Positions 1-10,408 of a stretch of DNA of 64,000 nucleotides are shown piece after piece. This DNA comes from Bimastos eiseni (taxonomy: Eukaryota > Annelida > Clitellata > Crassiclitellata > Lumbricidae): NCBI GenBank assembly GCA_959347315.1, contig OY365817.1, positions 5,444,731 through 5,508,730 on the forward strand. The letters are read 5' to 3'. The notes beneath the pieces are model-generated. The model saw only the letters and a list, made by a program, of their open reading frames with translations, had not been told where the DNA came from and ran no database searches. The stretch's first letter is position 1; the number at the start of each line of letters is the position of its first letter. A program made the position numbers and the translations under genes.

Positions 1-3000
1 GTGCATGCGAGTGTGTTAGTGTGTTTGTGCATGCGAGTGCGTGTGTTTGTGCATGCGAGTGTGTGTGTGTTTGTGCATGCGAGTTCGTGTGTTTGTGCAT
101 GCGAGTGCGTGTGTGTGTATGTGCATGCGAGTGTGTGTGTGTGTGTGTTTGTGCATGCGAGTGTGTGTTTGTGTGTTTGTGCATATGAGTGTGTGTGTGT
201 GTTTGTGCATGCGTGTGTGTGTGTGTTTGTGCATGCGAATGTGTGTGTGTGTGTTTGTGCATACGAGTGTGTGTGCGTGTTTGTGCATGCGAGTGTGTGT
301 GTGTGTTTGTGCATGCGAGTGTGTGTGAGTTTTTTGTGCATGCGAGTGTGTGTGTGTGTTTGTGCATGCGAGTTCGTGTGTTTCTGCATGCGAGTGCGTG
401 TGTGTGTGTGTATGTGCATGCGAGTGTGTGTGTGTGTGTTTGTGAATGCGAGTGTGTGTGTGTTTGTGCATGCGAGTGTGTGTGTGTTTGTGCATGCGAG
501 TGTGTGTGTGTTTGTGCATGCGAGTGTGTGTGTTTGTGTGTTTGTGCATATGAGTGTGTGTGTGTTTGTGCATGCGAGTGCGTGTGTGTTTGTGCATGCG
601 AGTGTGTGTGTTAGTGTGTTTGTGCATATGAGTGTGTGTGTGTTTGTGCATGCGAGTGTGTGTGTGTGTGTGTGTTTGTGCATGCGAGTGTGTGTGTGTG
701 TGTTTGTGCATGCGAGTGTGTGTGTGTGTGTTTGTGCATGCGAGTGTGTGTGTGTGTTTGTGCATGCGATTGCGTGTGTGGGTGTTTGTGCATGCGAGTG
801 CGTGTGTGTGTGTTTGTGCATGAGAGTGTGTGTGCGTGTTTGTGCATGCGAGTGTGTGTGTGTTTGTGCATGCGAGTGTGTGTGTGTGTTTGTGCATGTG
901 AGTGCGTGTGTGTGTGTGTGTTTGTGCATACGAGTGTGTGTGTGTTAGTGAATGCGAGTGTGTGTGTGTGTTTGTGCATGCGAGTGTGTGTGTGTGTTTG
1001 TGCATGTGAGTGCGTGTGTGTGTGTTTGTGCATGCGAGTGCGTGTGTGTGTTTGTGCATGCGAGCGCGTATGTGTGTGATTGTGCATGCGAGTGTGTGTG
1101 TGTGTTTGTGCATGCGAGTGCGTGTGTGTGTGTTTGTGCATGCGAGTGTGTGTGTGTGTGTTTGTGCATGCGAGTGTGTGTGTGTTTGTGCATGCAAGTG
1201 TGTGTGTGTGTTTGTGCATGCGAGTGTGTGTGTGTGTTTGTGCATGCGAGTGCGTGTGTGTGTGTTTGTGCATGCGAGTGTGTGTGTGTGTTTGTGCATG
1301 CGAGTTCGTGTGTTTGTGCATGCGAGTGCGTGTGTGTGTGTGTATGTGCATGCGAGTGCGTGTGTGTGTGTGTTTGTGCATGCGAGTGTGTGTGTGTGTT
1401 TGTGAATGCGAGTGTGTGTTTGTGAATGCGAGTGTGTGTGTGTGTGTTTGTGAATGCGAGTGTGTGTGTGTGATTGTGCATGCGAGTGTGTGTGTGTTTG
1501 TGCATGAAAGTGTGTGTGTGTGTTTGTGCATGCGAGTGTGTGTGTTTGTGTGTTTGTGCATATGAGTGTGTGTGTGTGTGTTTGTGCATGCGAGTGTGTG
1601 TGTTTGTGTGTTTGTGCATATGAGTGTGTGTGTGTGTGTTTGTGCATGCGAGTGTGTGTGTTTGTGTGTTTGTGCATATGTGTGTGTGTGTGTGTGTTTG
1701 TGCATGCGAGTGTGTGTGTGTGTGTTTGTGCATGCCAGTGTGTGTGTGTGTTTGTGCAGGCGAGTGCGTGTGTGGGTGTTTGTGCATGCGAGTGCGTGTG
1801 TGTGTGTTTGTGAATACGAGTGTGTGTGTGTGTTTGTGCATATGAGTGTGTGTGCGTGTTTGTGCATGCGAGTGTGTGTGTGTGTGTTTGTGCATGAGAG
1901 TGTGTGTGTTTGTGAATACGAGTGTGTGTGCGTGTTTGTGCATGCGAGTGTGTGTGTGTTTGTGCATGCGAGTGTGTGTGTGTGTTTGTGCATGTGAGTG
2001 CAGTGTGTGTGTCTGTGTGTGTTTGTGCATACGAGTGTGTGTGTGTTTGTGAATGCGAGTGTGTGTGTGTGTGTTTGTGCATGCGAGTGCGTGTGTGTTT
2101 GTGCATGCGAGTGTGTGTGTTTGTGTGTTTGTGCATATGAGTGTGTGTGTGTGTGTTTGTGCATGCGAGTGCGTGTGTGTTTGTGCATGCGAGTGTGTGT
2201 GTGTTTGTGCATGCGAGTGTGTGTGTTTGTGTGTTTGTGCATATGAGTGTGTGTGTGTGTGTTTGTGCATGCGAGTGTGTGTGTTTGTGTGTTTGTGCAT
2301 ATGAGTGTGTGTGTGTGTGTGTGCGTGTTTGTGCATGCGAGTGTGTGTGTGTGTGTTTGTGCATGCGAGTGTGTGTGTGTGTTTGTGCATGCGAGTGCGT
2401 GTGTGTGTGTTTGTGAATGCGAGTGTGTGTGTGTGTTTGTGCATACGAGTGTGTGTGCGTGTTTGTGCATGCGAGTGTGTGTGGGTGTTTGTGCATGCGA
2501 GTGCGTGTGTGTGTGTTTGTGAATGCGAGTGTGTGTGTGTGTTTGTGCATACGAGTGTGTGTGCGTGTTTGTGCATGCGAGTGTGTGTGTGTGTTTGTGC
2601 ATGCGAGTGCGTGTGTGTGTGTTTGTGCATGAGAGTGTGTGTGTGTGTTTGTGCATGCGAGTGCGTATGTGTGTGATTGTGCATGCGAGTGTGTGTGTTT
2701 GTGCATGCGAGTGCGTGTGTGTGTGTTTGGGCATGCGAGTGCGTGTGTGTGTGTTTGTGCATGCGAGTGTGTGTGTGTTTGTGCATGTGAGTGTGTGTTT
2801 GTGTGTTTGTGCATGCGAGTGTGTGTGTGTTTGTGCATGTGAGTGTGTGTGTGTGTGATTGTGCATGCGAGTGTGTGTGTGTGTTTGTGCATGCGAGTGC
2901 GTGTGTGTGTGTTTGTGCATGCGAGTGCGTGTGTGTGTGTTTGTGCATGCGAGTGTGTGTGTGTTTGTGCATGTGAGTGTGTGTGTGTGTGTGTTTGTGC

Positions 3001-4990
3001 ATGCGAGTGTGTGTGTGTGTGTTTGTGCATACGAGTGTGTGTGCGTGTTTGTGCATGCGAGTGTGTGTGTTTGTTTGTGCATGCGAGTGTGTGTGTGTGT
3101 TTGTGAATGCGAGTGTGTGTGTGTGTTTGCGCATGCGAGTGTGTGTGTGTGTTTGTGCATGCGAGTTCGTGTGTTTGTGCATGCGAGTGCGTGTGTGTGT
3201 GTTTGTGCATGAGAGTGTGTGTGTTTGTGAATACGAGTGTGTGTGCGTGTTTGTGCATGCGAGTGTGTGTGTGTTTGTGCATGCGAGTGTGTGTGTGTGT
3301 TTGTGCATGTGAGTGCAGTGTGTGTGTCTGTGTGTGTTTGTGCATACGAGTGTGTGTGTGTTTGTGAATGCGAGTGTGTGTGTGTGTGTTTGTGCATGCG
3401 AGTGCGTGTGTGTTTGTGCATGCGAGTGTGTGTGTTTGTGTGTTTGTGCATATGAGTGTGTGTGTGTGTGTTTGTGCATGCGAGTGCGTGTGTGTTTGTG
3501 CATGCGAGTGTGTGTGTGTTTGTGCATGCGAGTGTGTGTATTTGTGTGTTTGTGCATATAAGTGTGTGTGTGTGTGTTTGTGCATGCGAGTGTGTGTGTT
3601 TGTGTGTTTGTGCATATGAGTGTGTGTGTGTGTGTGCGTGTTTGTGCATGCGAGTGTGTGTGTGTGTGTTTGTGCATGCGAGTGTGTGTGTGTGTTTGTG
3701 CATGCGAGTGCGTGTGTGTGTGTTTGTGAATGCGAGTGTGTGTGTGTGTTTGTGCATACGAGTGTGTGTGCGTGTTTGTGCATGCGAGTGTGTGTGGGTG
3801 TTTGTGCATGCGAGTGCGTGTGTGTGTGTTTGTGAATGCGAGTGTGTGTGTGTGTTTGTGCATACGAGTGTGTGTGCGTGTTTGTGCATGCGAGTGTGTG
3901 TGTGTGTTTGTGCATGCGAGTGCGTGTGTGTGTGTTTGTGCATGAGAGTGTGTGTGTGTGTGTTTGTGAATACGAGTGTGTGTGCGTGTTTGTGCATGCG
4001 AGTGTGTGTGTGTGTTTGTGCATGCGAGTGCGTATGTGTGTGATTGTGCATGCGAGTGTGTGTGTTTGTGCATGCGAGTGCGTGTGTGTGTGTTTGGGCA
4101 TGCGAGTGCGTGTGTGTTTGTTTGTGCATGCGAGTGTGTGTGTGTTTGTGCATGTGAGTGTGTGTTTGTGTGTTTGTGCATGCGAGTGTGTGTGTGTTTG
4201 TGCATGTGAGTGTGTGTGTGTGTGATTGTGCATGCGAGTGTGTGTGTGTGTGATTGTGCATGCGAGTGTGTGTGTGTGTTTGTGCATGCGAGTGCGTGTG
4301 TGTGTGTTTGTGCATGCGAGTGCGTGTGTGTGTGTTTGTGCATGCGAGTGTGTGTGTGTTTGTGCATGTGAGTGTGTGTGTGTGTGTGTTTGTGCATGCG
4401 AGTGTGTGTGTGTGTGTTTGTGCATACGAGTGTGTGTGCGTGTTTGTGCATGCGAGTGTGTGTGTGTGTTTGTGCATGCGAGTGTGTGTGTGTGTTTGTG
4501 AATGCGAGTGTGTGTGTGTGTTTGCGCATGCGAGTGTGTGTGTGTGTTTGTGCATGCGAGTTCGTGTGTTTGTGCATGCGAGTGCGTGTGTGTGTGTATG
4601 TGCATGCGAGTGTGTGTGTGTGTTTGTGCATGCGAGTGTGTGTTTGTGTGTTTGTGCATATGAGTGTGTGTGTGTGTGTTTGTGCATGCGAGTGTGTGTG
4701 TGTTTGTGCATGTGAGTGTGTGTGTGTGTGTGTTTGTGCATGCGAGTGTGTGTGTGTTTGTGCATGCGAGTGCGTGTGTGTGTGTTTGTGCATGCGAGTG
4801 TGTGTGTGTTTGTGCATGCGAGTGTGTGTGTGTTTGTGCATACGTGTGTGTGTGTGTTTGTACATACACTTGTGTGTGCGTGTTTGTGCATACGAGTGTG
4901 TGTGTGTGTTTGTGCATGCGAGTGTGCGTGGTTGTGCATGTGAGTTCTTGTGTGTGTGAGTGTTTGTGTTTGTGTGTGTGTGCATGTGTA
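1..4990. repeat. Giant TG-rich satellite with GCATGC core
   Basis: Almost 5 kb of a degenerate unit of roughly 20-30 bp: a (GT)n run, then TTTGTGCATGCGAG. Units differ in the length of the GT run and in single-base variants (catgcgag, cataagag/catatgag, catacgag, gaatgcgag, gtgagtgcag). Nearly every unit carries the palindrome GCATGC. The alternating purine-pyrimidine composition favours Z-DNA. Because the units lack stop triplets in several frames, open frames over 1300 codons appear on the minus strand (Thr-His-rich) and shorter Cys-Val-rich ones on the plus strand. These are not regarded as genes. The array begins before the window and decays into unique sequence after about 4990. Confidence 0.97.
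1889..4590. repeat. Higher-order tandem duplication inside the TG satellite
   Basis: Rare variants recur at a near-constant offset: gcatgagag at 1892 and 3207, cagtg at 2001 and 3316, atgag before a long GT run at 2301 and 3616 (all 1315 bp apart). Then tttggg at about 2727 and 4094 (1367 bp) and tttgcgc at 3126 and 4521 (1395 bp). A block of about 1.3 kb (about 1889-3200) was therefore tandemly duplicated, and the second copy (about 3200-4590) later gained about 80 bp, in at least two steps. The positions were read by eye, so the block edges are approximate. Confidence 0.85.
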
Positions 4991-5242
4991 AGTGTGTTTA
5001 CAACAGAAATGTTTACTTAGGAGAGTATATAAATGAAGAAGGCCTAGTCAATGAACCCCTCAAATACATTAGCTAATATGTGGGAGTGCCTGCGTTCATT
5101 GTCCCTCTCTGGACTGAGTGCATTGCAAATGAAAGATGCCAGACTGGATTACCAGCCAATCTCCTCCAAAACTTGTACAGATCTACTAACAGACACTGAT
5201 GTTCTTGAGGCTCAAATGCTCTTAGACAATGCATCAATTCAC

Positions 5243-5256
5243 TTACATCCATTCAC
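5243..5256. repeat. Target-site duplication, RTE 3' side
   Basis: The 14 bases ttacatccattcac recur exactly at 8449-8462, immediately bracketing the RTE element. The next bases outward and inward differ, so the duplication is exactly 14 bp. Confidence 0.9.
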
Positions 5257-5858
5257 ACCTTGTCACCTTGTGCTGTCATTTCTTGGAAGTTTAGCGATCG
5301 CAGTGGAAAACGTCTCCAATACTTTCTTTTTGAAGTCGCATCTCTTAATTCCTCCAGGTTCATTCCGGTTTTTTCGTGTATCTCGTCCGTCCATTTTTTC
5401 CTTGGTCGGCCTTGTTTTCTTCTGCCTTCCCCGCACACCAACATCATTTCCTTTTCTAATCTATCTGGTCACATGACATGTCCGAAGAAACCCAGCTTCC
5501 TTCTCAGTGCTGTTTGTTGTAACGTCTCATCATTCTCAACTCCAATCTCCATGCGCACCCTTTCATTTGTCTTTTTCTCCGTCCTCGATATCCTCTTCAT
5601 CTTCCTCCATATCCACATTTCACATGCATTAATCTTTTTCTTCATGTTCTTTGTCATTGTCCATGTCTCACAGCCATATAGTACTGTAGGGAAGATCATT
5701 GCCCTCACTATACTTTTTTTGTTTCTATGCTCACGTGTTTTTCCTTCCATATCTTTTCCAGTCCATTCATTGCAGCTTTCCTTATCGCTACCCTTCTTTT
5801 TATTTCCAAATCGCACTTTCCCTCTTTTTCTATTAACGCTCCCAAGAATGTGGAGCAC
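5257..5858 (-). pseudogene. RTE ORF C-terminal tail (post-RT region), frameshifted
   Basis: Two overlapping minus-strand frames (5858-5469 and 5447-5253) carry the tail that follows the reverse transcriptase in this family. It has a block with VLYGCETWTM, an aromatic/basic block EMWIWRKMKRISRTEKKTNE, then GFFGHVM. After a frameshift near 5460 comes GRRKQGRPRKKWTDEI and a final tryptophan-rich helix. The GRPRKxW motif is characteristic of the C termini of RTE-like non-LTR elements. The region is thought to contribute nucleic-acid binding during target-primed reverse transcription. The stop lies close to the 3' target-site duplication, leaving almost no 3' untranslated region. Confidence 0.85.
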
Positions 5859-6261
5859 ATGTTACCACCTCTATATCCTCTCTGTCTATCTCAAAATTGT
5901 CCCAATCGGCTGCTGTCATGATCTTTGTCTTCTTTATGTTCAAATTTAAACCTGCCTTCTCACTTTCTTTCTTCAACCTTCTTATCAGGTTTAACAGATC
6001 TACTTTCTTCCCTACCAGTAGTGTTGTGTCATCTGCATATCTTAGATTGTTCAGCGTCCTTCCGGCTATCTTTACTCCCTCATTTGTCTCTTCCATTTCC
6101 GCCCTCCTCATTATCCTTTTGGCATACAGGCTAAATAGAAATGGGGACAGAATGCACCCCTGCCTGACCCCTTTCTTAATTTTAATTTTGTCTGTGTATC
6201 CAAATTCTGTTCTTATCATCGCCACCTGATCTTCGTACAATCCTTTGAGTAGCTGTAGCAA
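5833..6261 (-). pseudogene. RTE reverse transcriptase, catalytic C-terminal half (YADD)
   Basis: A 142-codon minus-strand frame holding the second half of the reverse transcriptase palm. GVRQGCILSP lies at about residues 31-40, followed by an amphipathic helix and NNLRYADDTTLL with the catalytic YADD at residues 75-78. A basic helix ending in NIKKTKIM follows. These motifs correspond to RT blocks 4 to 7. The frame is separated from the upstream RT half by a frameshift between 6262 and 6290, and from the C-terminal tail by another near 5850. The enzyme would copy the element RNA at a nicked target, but this copy cannot be translated whole. Confidence 0.9.
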
Positions 6262-6274
6262 GCGTATATCTCAA

Positions 6275-7366
6275 TTAGGGTTTCCACATCAGTTCGTGGT
6301 TGATGCAGTCAAATGCCTTGCTGTAGTCAATGAAACAAATGTGTACTTTTTGTCCATACTTCCTTTGTCTCTTCATTATCCACCTCATGTTGGCAATATG
6401 GTCTTGAGTTCCTTGGGATTTCCTAAATCCTGCCTGGTTGTACGGAAGTTCTCTCTCAATTGTGCTCTCCATTCTATTGTGAATTATTTTGAGTAGTATT
6501 TTAATTGTGTGTGATATCATCGCTATTGTCCTATAGTTCTCACAATCCCTCGCATCTTCTTTCTTAAATATAAGGATAAATATTGATCTCCTCCAGTCCT
6601 CTGGCCATTCTCCTGTTGTCCATATGTTGTTGCATATTTTTTTAATTGTCTTTATCATTGCATCATCTCCAGCTTTTATCAGTTCTATAGGTATTCTATC
6701 CTGTCCTGGCGCTTTGTTTTCCTTCAGTAGTTTGTTTGCCCCTCCTACCTCAGCTTCCATAACCTCCCGTTCCTTTTCGTGTTCTGTTCTATCGATTTGA
6801 TCTTTCCTTACTCTCTTATCTTTGCTGTATAATTCCTCCATATATTCTCTTTGTCTTTTCTTAATTCCCGCTTCATCCCCAATTACTTCTCCGTCTCCTG
6901 ACTTCAGTGAGCCCATTCTAGGAGAAAATTTTCTCGTTATTGCCTTCACTTTTGAGAACATTTTTTTAGTTCTCCCTTTCTTTCCTTCTTCCTCCATTTC
7001 TTTGCACATTTCATTTAAATGCTTTTCTTTATCTCTCCGTGCTTGCTTTTGGAAGGTGCTGTTCATTGCTCTTATCTTATCTTTGTCTTCAACCTTTTTT
7101 GCAGCTTTTCTTTCTACTGCTATATTGATACATTCTCTTGATAGCCATGGGGTTGTTATGAGTTTCTTCTTCTTCAAAATGTGTTTCTCTGCAATTTCCA
7201 ATATCGTGCTCTTCATTTTCTCCCACAGGTTGTTCGTGTTATCCTCTGCCTCCATTTCATCCCTCTCCAGTACTTCGAACCTATTCTTTACTTCCATCCT
7301 ATATTCCTGTGTAATGCCTTTACAGTCGTATATGGACAATCTTTCTCCTTTTTTCAGTTTCTTCAA
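6275..7366 (-). pseudogene. RTE linker and reverse transcriptase N-terminal half
   Basis: The longest credible coding frame in the window: 363 codons on the minus strand. The first about 190 residues are a charged, helix-rich linker between endonuclease and polymerase. From about residue 215 the RT fingers appear: KAPGQDRIPIELIK, then EWPEDWRRSIFILIFKK, NYRTIAMIS, and NQAGFRKSQGTQDHI. Near the end is HICFIDYSKAFDCINHELMW, which carries the first catalytic aspartate motif (FIDYSKAFD). The frame stops immediately after the W because of a frameshift; the next frame (6261-5833) resumes with RT block 4. The ATG at 7366 is internal, since the true polyprotein begins upstream with the endonuclease. 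Confidence 0.92.
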
Positions 7367-7992
7367 TTTCGTTTTGCAATGTTGCCACTAGTAGTTCGTG
7401 GTCAGTTCCGCAATCCGCTCCTGGTTTCGTTGTTACATCTCTTATTGTACTTTTCCATCTTTTGTTTATCAGTATGTAGTCGATCTGATTTCTATACTTT
7501 CCATCTGGTGACGTCCATGTGTATAGTCTTCTTTTAGGCTGTTCAAACCATGTGTTCATGATACCCATGCTGTTACCATCATTAGTACATCCCCTTTTTG
7601 GTTCTGTCAATTGTGCTCTGTAGCTCAGTATAGAATCTATCATGCTCCTCCTCTGGCGCTGTCGATGTTGGGGCATACGCTTGTACAATCGTTGTGTTGA
7701 CCTTAATTCCCCAAAATCTTACGCTCAGTATTCTGTCACTCACTGTGTCATATCCCATTATCGCGTTTGCACTCATCCTATCACACATGATTGCCACTCC
7801 ATTTCTTCCTCTCTCCTTTTGGTCTGACATTACTATTTTGTATCCAGTCCAGTTGAAGTGTCCTTGTCCTTACCATCTCATTTTGCTTAATCCCATTATT
7901 ACTATGTCTAGTTGTTTCATTTCTTTATGTAATACATCAAACTTTCCGCTCTGCATGCTTCTCACATTCCATGTGCCTATTTTCATCTTCAT
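7320..7992 (-). pseudogene. RTE APE-type endonuclease, stop, frameshift and internal deletion
   Basis: The likely start ATG is at 7992 and gives MKMKIGTWNVRSMQSGKFD, the classic APE-endonuclease opening with its Asn. An in-frame TAA follows a KMRW motif (near 7870). The frame continues with RRNGVAI-like (GRNGVAIMCD), DRILSVRF and VQAYAPTS blocks down to 7582. A second frame (7688-7320) carries NTWFEQPKRRLYTW, NQIDYILINKRW and GTDHELLVATL, including the C-terminal SDH-like catalytic element (here TDH). The GDWNAKVG block expected between the two parts is missing: sequence runs straight from TKKG to NDGNSMGIMNTWF. The enzyme would nick target DNA to prime reverse transcription; this copy is inactive. 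Confidence 0.88.
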
Positions 7993-8448
7993 TTGCAGCA
8001 CAGATTGAGTCTATGCCCTTTGAAACGATCCGCCGCAAGACATCCTTTCGGTTTTAGACCTGTTACATCATTAAGTCCACTGGCTTTCAACTCTCTTTGC
8101 TCTTTCCCAGTAATTGTTGAGTGGCACTCCGGCTTGGGTGTCCCACCATCTGCAACTATCGGTTTAATCATATTGTTTTTTCCCATTGCGATTTTCTTAG
8201 CACGTTAACAAGTGTGGTTTGCCATTGCCTTCCCCCAGGTGTTTTATCGAGACACCATCTCCTTGCGTTGAAGACTTTCTTCATCCGTCCTTCAGGATCT
8301 TCTCCTCTGGAACTCGCATATACCGGTGATAGCTCGGTCGTCCACCACGCACTTTGTATTCAACAGGGGACCACGCGAAGGTGGCGTGGTGGGCAATTGA
8401 AGAAGAGGCTCTATGAGACGCATACTGCCCCATTTTCCTTCCCTTCCT
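7993..8448 (-). other. RTE 5' leader region
   Basis: Upstream of the endonuclease start on the minus strand. It contains a 65-codon frame (8186-7989) without recognised domains and the family-typical motif ggaaggcaatggcaaaccac around 8220-8240. It probably carries the internal promoter, but no promoter motif can be pointed to. Confidence 0.6.
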
Positions 8449-8462
8449 TTACATCCATTCAC
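8449..8462. repeat. Target-site duplication, RTE 5' side
   Basis: Exact copy of 5243-5256 (ttacatccattcac). Confidence 0.9.
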
Positions 8463-8523
8463 CTGAATCAAACATTAGTGGCAACACAAAAGAAATTGTA
8501 GTTTAAACTTCTGTATAATTAGT

Positions 8524-8582
<59 letters not shown>

Positions 8583-9220
8583 ATTATTTATATTGATTAT
8601 AATTAAACGTGACCACCAGAGTTAAAACTTATTGGAGTGTTCTATTGACACTTGTGTCTCAGTCTACTAGACATCACCTTCTTCAAGTGTTGTTTAAGGA
8701 AGAGAGATTTGCAGTTGTTATTCAATGGCATTAGTTGCGTTGGTGCGTTTAAGGCTGAAACATCTCTCAATAACTGACACAAAGAGATGCTTGTCAGAGG
8801 CTGCTACTTAACAGGTAAGTAATCATGAAGCAGGATGGCCTAGTGGTCAACCAAGAGGTCAGGGTGGGGGTGAGGGCTTCTTCTCCTATGTAAACAAGTG
8901 TTTTATCTAATGTATGTACAATTGCAAGTCAGTGTGTGCAAGTGAGGAGGAGTCAGATGTGTTTAAGTGAGTGCATGTGTGCATATATGTGTGTGCGTGT
9001 GTGTGTATATAGGTGTGTGACAAAATTGCCAGTGAAGGAACCAATTTCCAATGGTGTCCACAATCCACATATTTCTCCTGAAAGCAGTTGACTAACTGGG
9101 GACCTTCCAAGGTTTCAGCAGCTGAGAGCTCTTCCCTCTGGTGGGAGACAATCGAACTGAAGCTGAGTCAAATGGATGACAGCATGGACAATTCTCAGGA
9201 GTCTTTATCAGTTCCACTCT
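8463..9220. other. Non-coding stretch with possible SINE head
   Basis: No gene seen. It contains the AT microsatellite at 8526-8579. At about 8826-8870 a TGGCCTAGTGG motif matches the Pol III A-box consensus, but no convincing B box follows. Confidence 0.4.
8526..8579. repeat. (AT)27 microsatellite
   Basis: Uninterrupted alternating AT over 54 bp. Confidence 0.97.
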
Positions 9221-9428
9221 CCATCTCTCTCTATCTATATCTGTCTGGCTGTCTGTCTGTCTCTATCTATATCTGTCTGTCTGTCTCTTTTTATATCTGT
9301 CTGTCTGTCTCTCTCTCTCTATCTATATCTGTCTGGCTGTCTGTCTGTCTCTATCTATATCTGTCTGTCTGTCTCTTTTTATATCTGTCTGTCTGTCTCT
9401 CTCTCTCTATCTATATCTGTCTGTCTGC
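9221..9428. repeat. TCTG/TCTA microsatellite with ~85-90-bp superperiod
   Basis: Runs of TCTG, TCTA and TC are arranged so that a block beginning tctctctatctatatctg recurs at about 9226, 9313 and 9402. The block itself has therefore been duplicated. Open frames here are low-complexity Ser/Leu artefacts. Confidence 0.9.
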
Positions 9429-10331
9429 CACTAATTGCATCCATACAGAGTTAACTGACAAAATCAATATCAGACACAGATGAATCATCAAAGTAATATT
9501 TTTTTAATCTACAGACATCTGACTGAATTTGTGGTTCAACCTCTCATCTTCTGTCAAATCCTGTCACCACTAAGTAAGTGCTGGGATCATATGGGAACGG
9601 TAAATGTGTCCAAACTGTGACACAAAGAGGTCCTTACATTACATCACATTTACATCAAAACTCTTCACATTTAGCTACATTACATAAGATTAGAATACCT
9701 GGCAACAAACACATTTCAAATCAATAAATATTTTACAGTGGAGCAGTCATGAAAGATCTTCACTTCAACCAGATGTTAAATTGATCATCCAAAGCACATG
9801 CAGCAGGATCTCTAGATCTGTAGAAATTGTGTAAACTGTTGCCTATCTGGTGAATCTATAACCAACACCAACATTCACCATTTGGAAAAGTGTGAAAAAA
9901 GGTTCACATGGTCGACTATTGTTACAACAGAAAGAAACTTATCCCAAGGGTCTATTCCACAGGTGGTCGACAGTTTCATGCACTTACATCAATGTACGCC
10001 AACATACGGCATAATGTATTCCGTGTACCATACATATGGTATGTTCCGTATAATTATATAGGCCTATGCTCGCACACTGCCTACATGTCTATTCTATACC
10101 TATCAAAGCAGTAATGAAAAGAGGAAGCTAGGAAATCTTTTATATCTTTCCTGTTGGATGTATCATGTGTGTAATTCCGAGACTTCAGTAAAGTTAGATG
10201 TCATCATCATTGTTTTTTTCTCAAAAATACAGAGCTACGAATGGCACAGATTGAATGTCTTCAATGCTGAACTCATATATTCTCCATTCTTCAGTCATGA
10301 GCTTAAGAGCTTCTCGAGATACCAGTCCACC
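9429..10331. other. Unique non-coding stretch
   Basis: AT-rich sequence with no recognisable gene, RNA or repeat apart from one TAGGCCTA palindrome at 10059. Confidence 0.4.
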
Positions 10332-10377
10332 ACAGATTTCCTCCATACACTGTTACTAGTGTATGGGGGAAATCTGT
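10332..10377. other. 19-bp-stem hairpin
   Basis: The arms at 10332-10350 and 10359-10377 are inverted copies with one mismatch (a G-U pair in RNA) around the 8-base loop tgttacta. It lies just upstream of the 14-bp minisatellite. It could fold in RNA, but it is shorter than a typical microRNA precursor. Confidence 0.7.
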
Positions 10378-10408
10378 CCCATGGTAGAGTTTCCATCTGG
10401 CTTCAGAA

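Larger units (their letters stand above)
5257..8448 (-). mobile_element. RTE-type non-LTR retrotransposon, near full length, inactive
   Basis: A 3192-bp element on the minus strand, flanked by a perfect 14-bp target-site duplication. Reading from 8448 downward it has a 5' leader with the motif ggaaggcaatggcaaaccac, which is typical of RTE/BovB-type elements. An APE-type endonuclease follows, then a reverse transcriptase with a YADD motif and a C-terminal tail with a cysteine-containing YGCETWT motif. The length matches the usual 3.2 kb of RTE elements. Frameshifts, at least one in-frame stop (TAA near 7870) and an internal deletion in the endonuclease make it non-functional. The element ends at the duplication with a short repeated ACAAGGTG-like tail. 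Assignment to the RTE clade is from remembered family motifs, not a search. Confidence 0.93.

Noticed and set aside
16..4985. Very long His-Thr-rich and Cys-Val-rich open frames
   Set aside because: They are translations of the TG/GCATGC satellite, open in many frames on both strands; no start context, domain or composition change supports coding.
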